Assembly: GCF_900090285.1 (NCBI RefSeq)
Contig: NZ_LT607754.1
Span: 1,178,001-1,242,000, forward strand
Direction of reading: 5' to 3'
Source: Micromonospora inositola
GTDB lineage: Bacteria; Actinomycetota; Actinomycetes; Mycobacteriales; Micromonosporaceae
Length of the DNA: 64,000 nucleotides
The notes under the pieces are model-generated. The model ran no database searches and was not told the origin of the DNA. It saw nothing but the letters and a program-made list of their open reading frames with translations. The position numbers and the translations under genes are program-made. The number at the start of each line of letters is the position of its first letter. Within the stretch, counting starts at the first letter, position 1. This document shows positions 41,169-50,294 of the stretch, piece after piece.

Positions 41169-41951
41169 ATGACGACGGGGAACGACACCGGTGCGCGGAG
41201 CACCGACGCCGGCCGGGCGACGAGCGCCACCGAGGTCGGCGGGCCGGCCGGTGAGCTGCGGGTGGGCGGCGAGGACGCGGAGCTGTCGGCCCGGCTCGAA
41301 CGGGAGCTGACCGCGTACAACAACGCGGCGACCGGCGCGGACGACGAGGCCGACCTGTCGGTGCGGGTGGTCGACGCGGACGGGGAACTGGTCGGCGGGC
41401 TGACCGGCTGGACCTGGGGCGGCCGGGCCGGGATCAACATGGTGTGGGTGCGCGACGACCGCCGGCACGAGGGCTGGGGCGGGCGGCTGCTGCGGGCCAC
41501 CGAGGAGGAGGCCGCGCGGCGCGGCTGCACGGAGATCTCCGTGTCGTCCTTCTCGTTCCAGGCGCCGGACTTCTACCGGCGACACGGCTACTCCGACACC
41601 GGGATCCGGGACGGCATCCCGGGCGGCCACGTCGACCACCAATTCTGGAAGTCGCTGGTGCACGACCCGGCCGCCGCGGTGCGGCTGGTCGCCCTGGTGG
41701 AGTTCGGCACCGACGCGGTCGCCGCCGGTCAGCGGTACGAGGACGTGGTGCTCGCCCTGCTCGGGCGGCACGGCGGGCGACTGGAGCGGCGGCTGCGGGC
41801 CGGCGACGGGCGGAGCGAGGCGCACGTGATCCGGTTCGCCACCCGGGCCGGCTACGAGTCGTTCCTCGTCGACCCGGAACGGGCCGCGCTGCGCGCGGCG
41901 CTCGGCGACGCCGCGCCGGTCACCCGGGTGCTGGAGGTCCACGACGTCTGA
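41169..41951 (+). CDS. GNAT acetyltransferase fused to a DUF1330-like domain
   Basis: Residues about 30-165 form a GNAT domain: LSVRVVDADGELVGGLTGWTWGGRAGINMVWVRDDRRHEGWGGRLLRATEEEAARRGC with the acetyl-CoA loop HEGWGG, ending DFYRRHGYSDTG. The C-terminal 90 residues (VRLVALVEFGTDAVAAGQRYEDVVLALLGRHGGRLERRLRAGDG ... YESFLVDPERAALRAAL) look like a DUF1330/dimeric alpha-beta-barrel domain. The fusion is unusual. The function is unknown. Confidence 0.78.
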   Translation: MTTGNDTGARSTDAGRATSATEVGGPAGELRVGGEDAELSARLERELTAYNNAATGADDEADLSVRVVDADGELVGGLTGWTWGGRAGINMVWVRDDRRHEGWGGRLLRATEEEAARRGCTEISVSSFSFQAPDFYRRHGYSDTGIRDGIPGGHVDHQFWKSLVHDPAAAVRLVALVEFGTDAVAAGQRYEDVVLALLGRHGGRLERRLRAGDGRSEAHVIRFATRAGYESFLVDPERAALRAALGDAAPVTRVLEVHDV

Positions 41952-42035
41952 CCGGCCCCTCCCCCTCACTTCATCACGCGGGGCCGGTCAGAACAAGACT
42001 TGATCTTGGTGATTGGCGGGGGCAGGCTCGTCGGC

Positions 42036-42680
42036 ATGGACTTCGATCCCCTGGCCACCGCCCGGCGGGCGCTCTGGATCGGCGGCGCCCAGTGGGCCGG
42101 CAAGACCACCCTCGCCGTCACCCTGGCTCTGCGGTACGGGCTGACCGCGTACCTCTACGACCGGCACGACGCCCGGGGGCACGAGGACCGGCGGGTCGCC
42201 GAACGGATCCGGCGCGGGAAGCCGCCCACCGGCCCCGACCCGGACGCGGTCTGGGTGCACACCGATCCGGAAAAGATGGCCGCCGAGACCCTGGCCGGAT
42301 TTCCGCGCCGCTTCGAGTGGGTGCTGGACGACCTCAGCGCCCTGGTCACCGGCCGGCGGGTGGTCGCCGAAGGGTGGGGGCTGCGACCGGAGCTGGTCGC
42401 CGCGGTCGTCGAGTCGACCGGGCAGATGGTGGTGCTGGTGCCGACGCCGGAGTTCCGGGCGTACCAGTCCGGGCGGCTGCCCCGGGCGACCGCGCGGCAC
42501 CCGGGGGTCAGTGAGCCGGAGCGCGCGCTGCGCAACCGGCTGGCCCGGGACGAGCTGGTCGCGGCGGACGCCGTCGCACGGGCCCGGGAGCTGGGCGTAC
42601 GGGTGATCGAGGTGGACGGTGGCCGGGACGCCGAGGCGGTCGCCGGGCTGGTCGCGAGGCATTTCGCGGCGTACCTGTGA
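42036..42680 (+). CDS. P-loop NTPase of unknown function
   Basis: The 214-residue product has a Walker A IGGAQWAGKTT (about residues 15-25) in a compact kinase-like fold with YLYDRHDARGHEDRRVAERI, a Walker B-like FEWVLDDLSAL and a C-terminal VIEVDGGRDAEAVAGLVARHF. It resembles nucleotide or shikimate-kinase-like NTPases; no substrate is evident. ATG 42036 (MDFDP) is chosen; upstream in-frame starts lack ribosome sites. Confidence 0.65.
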   Translation: MDFDPLATARRALWIGGAQWAGKTTLAVTLALRYGLTAYLYDRHDARGHEDRRVAERIRRGKPPTGPDPDAVWVHTDPEKMAAETLAGFPRRFEWVLDDLSALVTGRRVVAEGWGLRPELVAAVVESTGQMVVLVPTPEFRAYQSGRLPRATARHPGVSEPERALRNRLARDELVAADAVARARELGVRVIEVDGGRDAEAVAGLVARHFAAYL

Positions 42681-42683
42681 GCC

Positions 42684-44903
42684 TCAGTCGGAGATGTGCA
42701 CCGGGACGCTGGTGACCACCACCCCCGGCAGCGCCCGCAGGGCGGACCGCAGCCGTTGCTCGGCCCGGCTGTGCAGCGGCCGAACCCAGCGGCGGCGCAG
42801 CACCACCTCCGGCACGATCACGGTCAACGTCAGCTCCGCCCGAGCGGCGTGCAGCGCCTCCAAATAGTGCGCCAGCGGCCCGATCACCGCCCGGTACGGC
42901 GACACGATCGTCTCCAGCCGCACGTGGTCACCCCAGGCCCGCCACTGCTCGCGGAACCGGTCCGCCTCGGCGTCCTCCGGGGCGATGTGCACGGCCAGCG
43001 TGGGCTGGCCCAGCGAGGCCGCGTACGCCAGCGCGCGCAGCGACGCCCGGTTCAACCGGGCCACCGGCACGATCACCAGGTGGCGTACCTCCTGGGGCAG
43101 TTCCTCGCCCTCGACGGGCCGGTCGTCCGCCGCGGACCCGGCGGTCGGCGGCGGGTGCAGCGCCAGCGCCCGGTCCAGCGTGGCGTAGTGCCGGTGGATC
43201 CGGCGGAAGAGCAGCACCAGCAGCGGTACGGCGACCACCACGACCCAGGCGCCCTCGGCGAACTTGGCGACCGCGGCGGTCAGCAGCACCAGACCGGAGA
43301 GCGCGGCGCCGAGCGCGTTCAAGGCCAGCCGACGCCGCCAGCCCCGGCCCCGGTGGCGCCGCCAATGCTCCACCATGCCGGCCTGGGAGAGGGTGAACGC
43401 GAGGAAGACCCCGACCGCGTAGAGCGGGATCAGCGCCTCGGTGTGTCCGCCGAACACCACGAAGATGACCGTCGCCGCGAGGCTGAGCGCGACCAGACCG
43501 TTGCCGAACTCCAGCCGGTCACCCAGGTGCAGGAAGCGGCGGGGCGCGTGACCGGCCCGCGCCATGAAGAAGAGCAGCCGGGGGAAGTCGTTGAACGCGG
43601 TGTTCGCGGCCAGCAGCAGGATCAGCGCGGTGGTGGCCTGGAGCAGGGCGTACCAGGGGCCGGTGGGGAAGGTGACCCGGCCGAGCTGGGAGAGCAGGGT
43701 CTGGTCCGGGCGGGGCGCCAGGCCGGCCAGGTGGATCAGCACGACCAGCCCGGCGAAGAGGACCACCAGCATGGCGACCATCCAGGCGAGGGTGGTGCGG
43801 GCGTTGCGCCACTCGGTGGGCCGGAACGCCGGGACCGCGTTCGACACCGCCTCGATGCCGGTCATCGACACCGCGCCGGAGGCGAACGCGCGCAGCACCA
43901 GCAGCAGTCCCAGACCCTCCGCCGCCGGCACCGCCGGCGGGGGCGCCGGCGCGAAGCCCCGGCCCGCAGCGCGCAGGTATCCGACCACCAGCAGCGCCAC
44001 GAGGGTCACCACGAAGGCGTACGTGGGCAGCACGAAGATGTTGCCGGCGGTACGGACCCCGCGCAGGTTTCCGGCCAGCAGCACGGCGATCACCAGCACG
44101 CCGAGCGGCACGGTGGCCGGAGTCAGCCCGGGCAGCGCCGAGGTGACCGCGTGCACCCCGGCCGCCACCGAGACCGAGACGGTCAGTATGTAGTCGAGCA
44201 TCAGCCCGGCGGCGGCGGCGAGTCCGGCAGTGGCACCGAGGTTGTCACCGGCGACGATGTAGGAGCCGGCGCCGTGCGGATAGGCCGGGATGGTCTGCCG
44301 GTACGACAGCCCCACGGCGATCATCAGCACGACCAGCAGGGCGGCCAACGGCAGGGACAGCCCGAGCGCGCCGCCGCCGGCCAGCACCAGCACGGTCAGC
44401 ATCGCCTCCGGCCCGTACGCGACCGAGCTGAGCAGGTCCGACGAGAGGATCGGCAGGGCCACCAGCTTGCGCATCCGCTCGTACAGCACCGCTGAGCTGC
44501 GCAACGGGGGGCCGAAGAGCGCCTGCCGGAGCCGGGTGAGGCCGCGCCCCAGCCGGGAGCCGGGCAGCTGCGCCGGCTCGGTGGCGACCAGTTCGTCCGG
44601 CTCCTCGACGGTGAACATCTCGATCGGCGCCAACCGGCCGAAGCGGCTCGGCGCCGGCCGGCGCCCATTGCGGCCCAGCGTCGGGTCGACGGGCAGCTCG
44701 CCCGGCCGGCGGGCGCCGCGCCAGCGGTCGCCGATCCGGCGCAGCGTCGCCCGCTCGTCCGGCGCCAGCGGGGGGAACTCGGCCGAGGGCGTGACGACGG
44801 TGCCGCGCTCGACCTCGTCGCCCTGCGCGTCCCGCCGGTCCGGTCCCGTTCCCACCCTCCGCACTTTCACGGAAAGTCGCCCTTCCGGCGGCGGAATGGC
44901 CAC
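42684..44903 (-). CDS. KimA-like APC-family transporter
   Basis: The 739-residue protein has a cytoplasmic N-terminus of about 120 residues, twelve membrane segments of the APC/KUP type (SSDLLSSVAYGPEAMLTVLVLAGG, AGSYIVAGDNLGATAGLAAAAGLMLDYILTVSVS, SGAVSMTGIEAVSNAVPAF) and a C-terminal cytosolic domain of about 150 residues with LVIVPVARLNRASLRALAYAASLGQPTLAVHI, a USP-like fold. KimA relatives import potassium and bind c-di-AMP. The GTG start at 44903 is uncertain, because two palindromic repeats lie at 44863-44877 and 44904-44918. Confidence 0.85.
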   Translation of the reverse strand: MAIPPPEGRLSVKVRRVGTGPDRRDAQGDEVERGTVVTPSAEFPPLAPDERATLRRIGDRWRGARRPGELPVDPTLGRNGRRPAPSRFGRLAPIEMFTVEEPDELVATEPAQLPGSRLGRGLTRLRQALFGPPLRSSAVLYERMRKLVALPILSSDLLSSVAYGPEAMLTVLVLAGGGALGLSLPLAALLVVLMIAVGLSYRQTIPAYPHGAGSYIVAGDNLGATAGLAAAAGLMLDYILTVSVSVAAGVHAVTSALPGLTPATVPLGVLVIAVLLAGNLRGVRTAGNIFVLPTYAFVVTLVALLVVGYLRAAGRGFAPAPPPAVPAAEGLGLLLVLRAFASGAVSMTGIEAVSNAVPAFRPTEWRNARTTLAWMVAMLVVLFAGLVVLIHLAGLAPRPDQTLLSQLGRVTFPTGPWYALLQATTALILLLAANTAFNDFPRLLFFMARAGHAPRRFLHLGDRLEFGNGLVALSLAATVIFVVFGGHTEALIPLYAVGVFLAFTLSQAGMVEHWRRHRGRGWRRRLALNALGAALSGLVLLTAAVAKFAEGAWVVVVAVPLLVLLFRRIHRHYATLDRALALHPPPTAGSAADDRPVEGEELPQEVRHLVIVPVARLNRASLRALAYAASLGQPTLAVHIAPEDAEADRFREQWRAWGDHVRLETIVSPYRAVIGPLAHYLEALHAARAELTLTVIVPEVVLRRRWVRPLHSRAEQRLRSALRALPGVVVTSVPVHISD

Positions 44904-44918
44904 AGTTTCCAGGAAAGT
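44863..44918. promoter_or_regulatory. Twin palindromes at the 5' end of the KimA-like gene
   Basis: On the minus strand, ACTTTCCTGGAAACT (44904-44918) and ACTTTCCGTGAAAGT (44863-44877) match at 12 of 15 bases, each palindromic, with centres 41 nt apart (four helical turns). Together they also form a 17-nt imperfect inverted repeat around the candidate start codon. Likely operators or an mRNA hairpin controlling translation. Confidence 0.5.
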
Positions 44919-44927
44919 GCGGGGGGG

Positions 44928-45884
44928 TCACTCGACGAGGGGTCCGGCGTCGGCGGGAACCGCGACCGGTTCGGGGCGGCGGCCGGTGCGGGCGCCGCCG
45001 AGGACCACCACGACCACGCCGGCCAGGAGCAGGGCCAGGCCGGGGAGCGCCAGCGGCCGGGGCAGCTGGCCGAGCCACACCCAGGCGATCAGGGCCGCGC
45101 CGGGCGCCTCCAGCAGGATCAGCACGCTGATCGTGGTGGCGGAGATCCGGCGCAGGGCGTAGTTGAACATCGAGTGGCCGAGCAGCTGGGCGCCGGCCAC
45201 CAGGCCGAGGATGGCCAGCCAGGTGCCGCCGTCGTAACCGTGCAGGCGTACCCCGCCGAGCAGACAGACCACCAGCAGGATCGCGGCGCAGATCCCGTAG
45301 CAGATGGTGGTGTACGTGGTGGTGCTGATGGTGGCCCGGGCCCGCTCGCCGAAGGCGGTGTAGACGGCGGCGAACATCCCGCCCGCCACGGCGAGCAGGT
45401 CACCGGCGAAGGCCCGGCCGGAGGCGCCGAAGTCGGCGCCGGTGGCCAGCGCCGCGCCGACCACCGCCACCGCGATGCCCGCCCACACCGCCACCGGCAG
45501 GCGTCGGCCCTGCCAGCGGGCGATCAGCCCCTGCCACACGGGCTGCGTCGCGCCGAGCGCGGTGGCCGCTGCGACCGAGGTGAGCTGCGCGCTCGGCATC
45601 CAGGTGGCGAAGTGCGCGGCCAGCGCCACCCCGGACAGCACGCAGTACAGGCCCTCCCGCCGGCCGGCGCCGACGGTCAGCGCGCGGAACTCCGCCCGCC
45701 GCCGGGCCAGCGAGAACGGGCCGAGCACGGCCACCGAGAGCAGGTTCCGCCAGAACGCGATGGCCAGGGCGGGGGCGGCCGCGAAGGCGACCAGCGGGGC
45801 GGAGGACGAGACGGCCGCGACGGCGACCACGACCACGCCGACGGTCAGCGGATCCAGGGGCGGGCGGTGCGGAACGGTGGACAC
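44928..45884 (-). CDS. EamA-family (DMT) transporter
   Basis: The 318-residue protein has ten membrane segments in two EamA halves: PLVAFAAAPALAIAFWRNLLSVAVLGPFSLARR and AGDLLAVAGGMFAAVYTAFGERARATISTTTYTTICYGICAAILLVVCLLGG, with ISATTISVLILLEAPGAALIAWVWLGQ near the end. It exports a small metabolite, identity unknown. GTG 45884 is preferred (GAGG 10 nt upstream) over TTG 45893. It is divergent from the HAD gene. Confidence 0.87.
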   Translation of the reverse strand: MSTVPHRPPLDPLTVGVVVVAVAAVSSSAPLVAFAAAPALAIAFWRNLLSVAVLGPFSLARRRAEFRALTVGAGRREGLYCVLSGVALAAHFATWMPSAQLTSVAAATALGATQPVWQGLIARWQGRRLPVAVWAGIAVAVVGAALATGADFGASGRAFAGDLLAVAGGMFAAVYTAFGERARATISTTTYTTICYGICAAILLVVCLLGGVRLHGYDGGTWLAILGLVAGAQLLGHSMFNYALRRISATTISVLILLEAPGAALIAWVWLGQLPRPLALPGLALLLAGVVVVVLGGARTGRRPEPVAVPADAGPLVE

Positions 45885-45989
45885 GGAGAGCAATCCTCAC
45901 ACGTCAGCGGACAGCACGGACCGTCAGGACTCCGTTACGCTCATGCCCGTCCGCGCCGGCGACCCCTCGACGCCCGGAGGCGCTCCACC

Positions 45990-46703
45990 ATGCCCAGGTT
46001 CCAAGCGGTGCTGTTCGACTTCTTCGGCACGCTCACCCGGCCCGTCCAGCGCGGCGCCGCCCACCGCTGGACCGCCGAGCTGCTCGGCTGCCCGAGCGAC
46101 ACCCTGGTCGAGGTGCTCGACCGCACCTACTACCAGCGGGCCAGCGGGCTGCTCGGCAACGCCGAGGCGACCCTGCGCTGGGTCTGCGACCAGGCCGGCG
46201 TCCACCCGTCGGACGGGGCGGTACGCGCCGCCGTCGCGTCCCGCCACCGGGCCGTACGCGCCGACACCCGGCTGCGCGACGAGGCGGTGCCGGTGCTGGC
46301 CGGCCTGCGCCAGCGGGGCGTACGCACCGGGCTGATCAGCGACTGCACCCACGAACTGCCGGCGTTCCTGCCCCAACTGGCGATCGCCCCGCTGCTGGAC
46401 GTTCGGGTCTTCTCGGTACAGGTGGGGCGCTGCAAGCCGGACCTGGCGCTCTACCTGGCCGCGTGCCGGCGGCTCGAACTGGCCCCGGCCGACTGTCTCT
46501 ACGTGGGCGACGGCGGCAGTCAGGAACTCACCGGGGCCGAGCGGGCCGGGATGACGGCGGTCCGGCTGGCCGCGCCGGACCTGGCCGAACACCTGGTCTT
46601 CAACGCCGAGCGGGGCTGGGCGGGCCCGGTGCTGAATTCGCTGACCGAGGCGCTCGAGCTGGTCGACCCGGCCGTCGAGCCGATCGCCTCCGCCCTCCCC
46701 TGA
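45990..46703 (+). CDS. HAD-superfamily hydrolase
   Basis: The 237-residue protein has the HAD motifs FDFFGTLTRP (motif I with D), SDCTHELP (motif II), CKPDLALYLAA (motif III K) and YVGDGGSQELTGA (motif IV). Substitution of the usual DxDxT by DFFGT is common in this branch. It should be a phosphatase or dehalogenase of an unknown small molecule. ATG 45990 has GGAGG upstream. Confidence 0.88.
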   Translation: MPRFQAVLFDFFGTLTRPVQRGAAHRWTAELLGCPSDTLVEVLDRTYYQRASGLLGNAEATLRWVCDQAGVHPSDGAVRAAVASRHRAVRADTRLRDEAVPVLAGLRQRGVRTGLISDCTHELPAFLPQLAIAPLLDVRVFSVQVGRCKPDLALYLAACRRLELAPADCLYVGDGGSQELTGAERAGMTAVRLAAPDLAEHLVFNAERGWAGPVLNSLTEALELVDPAVEPIASALP

Positions 46704-46745
46704 CCCGGCTCCAGACGTGCCGGCCCCAGGGGTGACGCGAGCGGG

Positions 46746-47261
46746 TCAGCGGCGGCGGACCTTGTGCAGCCGGAACGGCTTACGGGTGGCCCGCACCACC
46801 GGGGCCGGCCGGGGCTCCTCCGCCAGCGACTCCGCCGGCAGGTCGGCACCCGCGACGGGCGCACCCGCCGGCGCCAGCCGGTTCAGCGCACAGCCCTCGG
46901 CCGCCCACCGGTCGGCCAGCTCGGCCGAGGGACCGGGCGCGTTCAGCCGCTTCGCCGCGACCAGCGGCGCGGCCGTGGTCCACTCCTCGGTGCCGGGCCG
47001 CAGCCGGGTCACCCGGGCCGGCCAGGTGACGATCTGTCCGCCGTGGTCGCCGCGGAGGATGACCCGCGCCTCGGTGGCGTCGGCCAGGCCGGGCGCGGAC
47101 TGTTCGCCGGGCCCGGTGACGACGAGGAGCGCGCCCTCGAGCGGCAGGCACCACAGCGCGTACGCCGGCCCGCCGCCGACACTCACCCAGCAGACGGCCG
47201 CCTTCTTCATCGCCTCGTCGACCAGCGGCGTCGTCCCACGGCTGTCCAGCTCGTCCGTCAC
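46746..47261 (-). CDS. Hypothetical protein, split-barrel-like
   Basis: The 171-residue protein reads VDEAMKKAAVCWVSVGGGPAYALWCLPLEGALLVVTGPGEQSAPGLADATEARVILRGDHGGQIVTWPARVTRLRPGTEEWTTAAPLVAAKRLN, a strand-rich pattern like FMN-binding split barrels (pyridoxamine oxidase type), with a Pro/Ala-rich, basic C-terminus. No cofactor motif is certain. It is conserved in look but not a family I can name. Confidence 0.55.
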   Translation of the reverse strand: MTDELDSRGTTPLVDEAMKKAAVCWVSVGGGPAYALWCLPLEGALLVVTGPGEQSAPGLADATEARVILRGDHGGQIVTWPARVTRLRPGTEEWTTAAPLVAAKRLNAPGPSAELADRWAAEGCALNRLAPAGAPVAGADLPAESLAEEPRPAPVVRATRKPFRLHKVRRR

Positions 47262-47408
47262 ACCGGCATCCTCTCGTACGCCCCGCCGGCCGGTCCGGCG
47301 AAGACCGCACCCTCGGCGGCACGCTATCGCCCGCGACCGCGCCTCACCAGGCGGGCGCGGGTACCGGTCCGGGCGGATCGTCCCGCTCCCCGTCCCGGCA
47401 CGTCCGCC

Positions 47409-48278
47409 TCAGCCCACGAAGGGTGGGACGGCGATCTCGCCGCGGGCCACCGGCATCACCTGGCCGGAGACGGTGGCGCCGACCGCCGAGCCGCCGAGCG
47501 CGGTCACGGTGCAGGCCAACGCGGACGGCCGGTTGATCTCGACGCCCTGGCGGACCGCGTAGGCCGAGCTGCCCTCGCCGGGGAGCAGTCCGCTGGCCAC
47601 CAGCCAGACGCCGAGCCCGAGGGCGGCCGAGCCGGTCGCCGGGTCCTCCGGCACGCCGAGGCCCGGCACGAAGACCCGGGCGTGCGCGGTTTGCGCGCCG
47701 GCGTTCCAGGAGAAGACGCTCACGTGCTCCACGCCGTACCGCTCCGCCGCCGCTGCGTTCACCCGGGCGCGGGCCACCGCGTCCGGGCGTACCGGAAGGT
47801 AGGGGAACTCCAGCCCGCAGCCGGCCACCCGTGGCGCGGGGCCGGCGTGGTCGGCGGCGGTGAGCCCGGCCATCTCCAGCAGTGGCTCCGGGTCGAGCTC
47901 GGGGCCGAGGGTGGGCGTGCCGCCGGTGAGCGTCGCGCCGGTCGCGGTCACCTCGATCGGCAGCACGCCGGCGCCGCACTCCTGGGTGACCCGGCCCACC
48001 CCGAACATCCCGCGTCGGCTTGCGGTGACCGCGGCGCCGACGCTGGGGTGCCCGGCGAACGGCAGCTCGTCGGCCGGAGTGAAGATCCGCGCGCGGTAGG
48101 TCGCCCCGACCTGTGTGGGCGGCAGCACGAACACCGTCTCGGACAGGTTGAACTCCAGCGCGAGCGCCTGCATCTGCTCGGTGGCCAGCCCTTCGGCGCC
48201 GAACACCACGGCCAGGGGGTTGCCGGCGAAGGGACGGTCGGTGAAGACGTCCACGATCTCGTAGGCCAAGGTCGACAT
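47409..48278 (-). CDS. PhzF-family epimerase/isomerase
   Basis: The 289-residue protein has the PhzF signatures: YEIVDVFTDRPFAGNPLAVVFGAEGL at the N-terminus, NLSETVFVLPP with the catalytic Glu, RIFTPADELPFAGHPSVGAA and, in the second half, VFVPGLGVPEDPATGSAALGLGVWL. These act on diaminopimelate-like or phenazine precursors; the substrate is unknown. Only 33 nt separate its ATG from the divergent MgtE-like start. Confidence 0.9.
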   Translation of the reverse strand: MSTLAYEIVDVFTDRPFAGNPLAVVFGAEGLATEQMQALALEFNLSETVFVLPPTQVGATYRARIFTPADELPFAGHPSVGAAVTASRRGMFGVGRVTQECGAGVLPIEVTATGATLTGGTPTLGPELDPEPLLEMAGLTAADHAGPAPRVAGCGLEFPYLPVRPDAVARARVNAAAAERYGVEHVSVFSWNAGAQTAHARVFVPGLGVPEDPATGSAALGLGVWLVASGLLPGEGSSAYAVRQGVEINRPSALACTVTALGGSAVGATVSGQVMPVARGEIAVPPFVG

Positions 48279-48298
48279 GTTGATAAACACTAGGCCTT

Positions 48299-48304
48299 TA
48301 GGCT
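48299..48304 (+). promoter_or_regulatory. -10 element of a probable leaderless transcript
   Basis: TAGGCT ends 7 nt before GTG 48312, the probable start of the MgtE-like gene. No ribosome site is present, so the transcript is probably leaderless. Confidence 0.45.
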
Positions 48305-48311
48305 GGTGCCC

Positions 48312-49598
48312 GTGAGCACGCCGAACCGGGTCTACATCGCCCGACTCGCCGGAGTCGCCGTCTTCGACCCGAACGGTGACCAGGTGGGCCGGGTGCGCGA
48401 CGCGGTGGCCCGGCTCCGGCCGACCCAACGTCCGCCGGAGGTGGTGGGGCTGGTCGCCGAGATGCCGATGCGGCGGCGGATCTTCCTCTCCATCAACCGG
48501 ATCACCTCCATCGACGCGGACGCCGTCGTGCTCGGCAGCGGCACCCTCAACCTGCGCCGCTTCGAGAAGCGCCCGAACGAGCTGCTGGTGCTCCAGGAGC
48601 TGCTCGACCGGCGGGTCCAGCTCGAGCCGGGCGGCCAGCCGGGCACGGTGGTCGACGTGGCGATGGAGCAGAGCCGGGGCAGCGAATGGTCGCTGACCCG
48701 GGTCGCGGTCCGCGAGCAGACCGGACGGCTCACCCGCCGCGGCCACCTGCACCAGGTCGAGTGGGACCGGGTGCGCGGCCTGAGCGACATCGCCGCCAAC
48801 CGGGGTACGGCCAACCTGCTCGCCGTGCTGGAGGACATGCGCCCCGCCGACCTGGCCAACGCCCTGCAGGACCTGCCCGACGCCCGGCGCAACGAGGTCG
48901 CCGCCGCGCTGGACGACGAGCGGCTGGCCGACGTGCTCAGCGAACTGCCCGAGCACGACCAGGTGGAGATCCTGGCCGCGCTGGACCGGGAACGCGCCGC
49001 CGACGTGCTGGAGGAGATGGACCCGGACGACGCCGCCGACCTCCTCAACGAGCTGCCCCCGCCCGAGCAGGACGTGCTGCTCGACCTGATGGAGCCGGAC
49101 GAGGCCGACCCGGTCCGCCAATTGCTGCGCTACGCCTCGGGCACGGCCGGCAGCGTGATGACGTCGGAGCCGGTGATCCTGCCGCCGGACGCCACCGTCG
49201 CGGAGGCGCTCGCCCGGATCCGGGAGGAACAGCTCTCCCCCGCGGTGGCCGCGCAGGTCTTCGTGACCCGGGCGCCGATGACCACCCCCACGGGGCGGTA
49301 CCTGGGCATGGTCCACTTCCAGCGGCTGCTCCGCGAGCCCCCGGCGGACCTGCTGGGCGGGGTGGTGGTCAACGACATCGACCCGCTCCGGCCGACCACG
49401 CCGCTGCCCGAGATCACCCGCCGGATGGCCACCTACGACCTGGTGGCCATGCCGGTGGTGGACCGCAGCAACCGGCTGGTCGGGGCGGTCACCGTGGACG
49501 ACGTGCTGGACCACTCGCTGCCCCCCGACTGGCGGGACCGGGACGCCGTAGCGGCCCCGTCCGCCGCCGAGGCAGAGCCGGACGGCACCGATGGCTGA
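48312..49598 (+). CDS. MgtE N-domain and CBS protein without a transporter domain
   Basis: The 428-residue cytosolic protein has an N-terminal PRC-barrel-like region (RVYIARLAGVAVFDPNGDQVGRVRDAV), an MgtE-N superhelix of repeated segments (ADLANALQDLP, ADVLSELPEHD, AADLLNELPP) and paired CBS domains (VMTSEPVILPPDATVAEALARIREEQ, VVNDIDPLRPTTPLPEITRRMATYDLVAMPVVD). The magnesium channel domain of MgtE is absent, so it is a sensor-like protein, as in mycobacterial Rv1232c. It overlaps the DUF1003 gene by 8 nt. Confidence 0.85.
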   Translation: MSTPNRVYIARLAGVAVFDPNGDQVGRVRDAVARLRPTQRPPEVVGLVAEMPMRRRIFLSINRITSIDADAVVLGSGTLNLRRFEKRPNELLVLQELLDRRVQLEPGGQPGTVVDVAMEQSRGSEWSLTRVAVREQTGRLTRRGHLHQVEWDRVRGLSDIAANRGTANLLAVLEDMRPADLANALQDLPDARRNEVAAALDDERLADVLSELPEHDQVEILAALDRERAADVLEEMDPDDAADLLNELPPPEQDVLLDLMEPDEADPVRQLLRYASGTAGSVMTSEPVILPPDATVAEALARIREEQLSPAVAAQVFVTRAPMTTPTGRYLGMVHFQRLLREPPADLLGGVVVNDIDPLRPTTPLPEITRRMATYDLVAMPVVDRSNRLVGAVTVDDVLDHSLPPDWRDRDAVAAPSAAEAEPDGTDG

Positions 49599-50202
49599 GC
49601 AGCGACGGGCCGAGCGGCTGGACCAGCCGCGCGAGCCCCGGGGCGTCAAGCTGCCCCGGTTCGACCCGGAGGCGTTCGGCCGGTGGTCCGAGGGCATCGC
49701 CCGGGGCATGGGCACGGCGAACTTCATCGTCTACATGACGGTGGTGATCGCCGCCTGGTTCGCCTGGAACACGCTGGCCCCGACGAACCTGCAGTTCGAC
49801 CCGTACACCTTCACGTTCCTGACCCTGGTGCTGTCGTTGCAGGCCTCGTACGCGGCGCCGCTGATCCTGCTGGCGCAGAACCGGCAGGCGGACCGGGACC
49901 GGGTGGCGCTGGAGGAGGACCGGCGGCGGGCGACCGCGCAGAAGGCGGACACCGAGTACCTGGCCCGGGAGATCGCCGCGCTGCGGATCGCGATGGGCGA
50001 GGTGGCCACCCGGGACTTCGTCCGCTCCGAGCTGACCCGGCTCGCCGAGGAGTTGGACGAGGCGGCACAGCGCCGGCAGAAGCTGGAACGCCGGCAGCAG
50101 GAGCGGGCGAGCCAGCGGCCGGGCGGCGGCGCGCCGCTGGACGAGCCACGGGACGACCTGGACGGCGACTTCGCCGCCCGGGACCGCCGCCCGGAGGGCT
50201 GA
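49591..50202 (+). CDS. DUF1003 membrane protein
   Basis: The 203-residue protein has two membrane segments (MGTANFIVYMTVVIAAWFAWNTL and FTFLTLVLSLQASYAAPLILLAQNRQADRDR), the DUF1003 signature, followed by a long charged helix (LAREIAALRIAMGEVATRDFVRSELTRLAEELDEAAQRRQKLERRQQE) that is probably coiled coil. Function unknown. Its start overlaps the MgtE-like gene, as in mycobacteria. Confidence 0.85.
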   Translation: MAEQRRAERLDQPREPRGVKLPRFDPEAFGRWSEGIARGMGTANFIVYMTVVIAAWFAWNTLAPTNLQFDPYTFTFLTLVLSLQASYAAPLILLAQNRQADRDRVALEEDRRRATAQKADTEYLAREIAALRIAMGEVATRDFVRSELTRLAEELDEAAQRRQKLERRQQERASQRPGGGAPLDEPRDDLDGDFAARDRRPEG

Positions 50203-50281
50203 GCCCGACCAGGCACCGGTAGGTGCCATCGATTCGCTCACACCGGCCACCGCCAGCGGCGGCCGCCGATGACCACCGACG

Positions 50282-50287
50282 TAACAT
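50282..50287 (+). promoter_or_regulatory. -10 element of a probable leaderless transcript of mrp
   Basis: TAACAT ends 7 nt before the ATG of mrp at 50295. No ribosome site lies before that ATG. Confidence 0.5.
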
Positions 50288-50294
50288 TGCCGGC

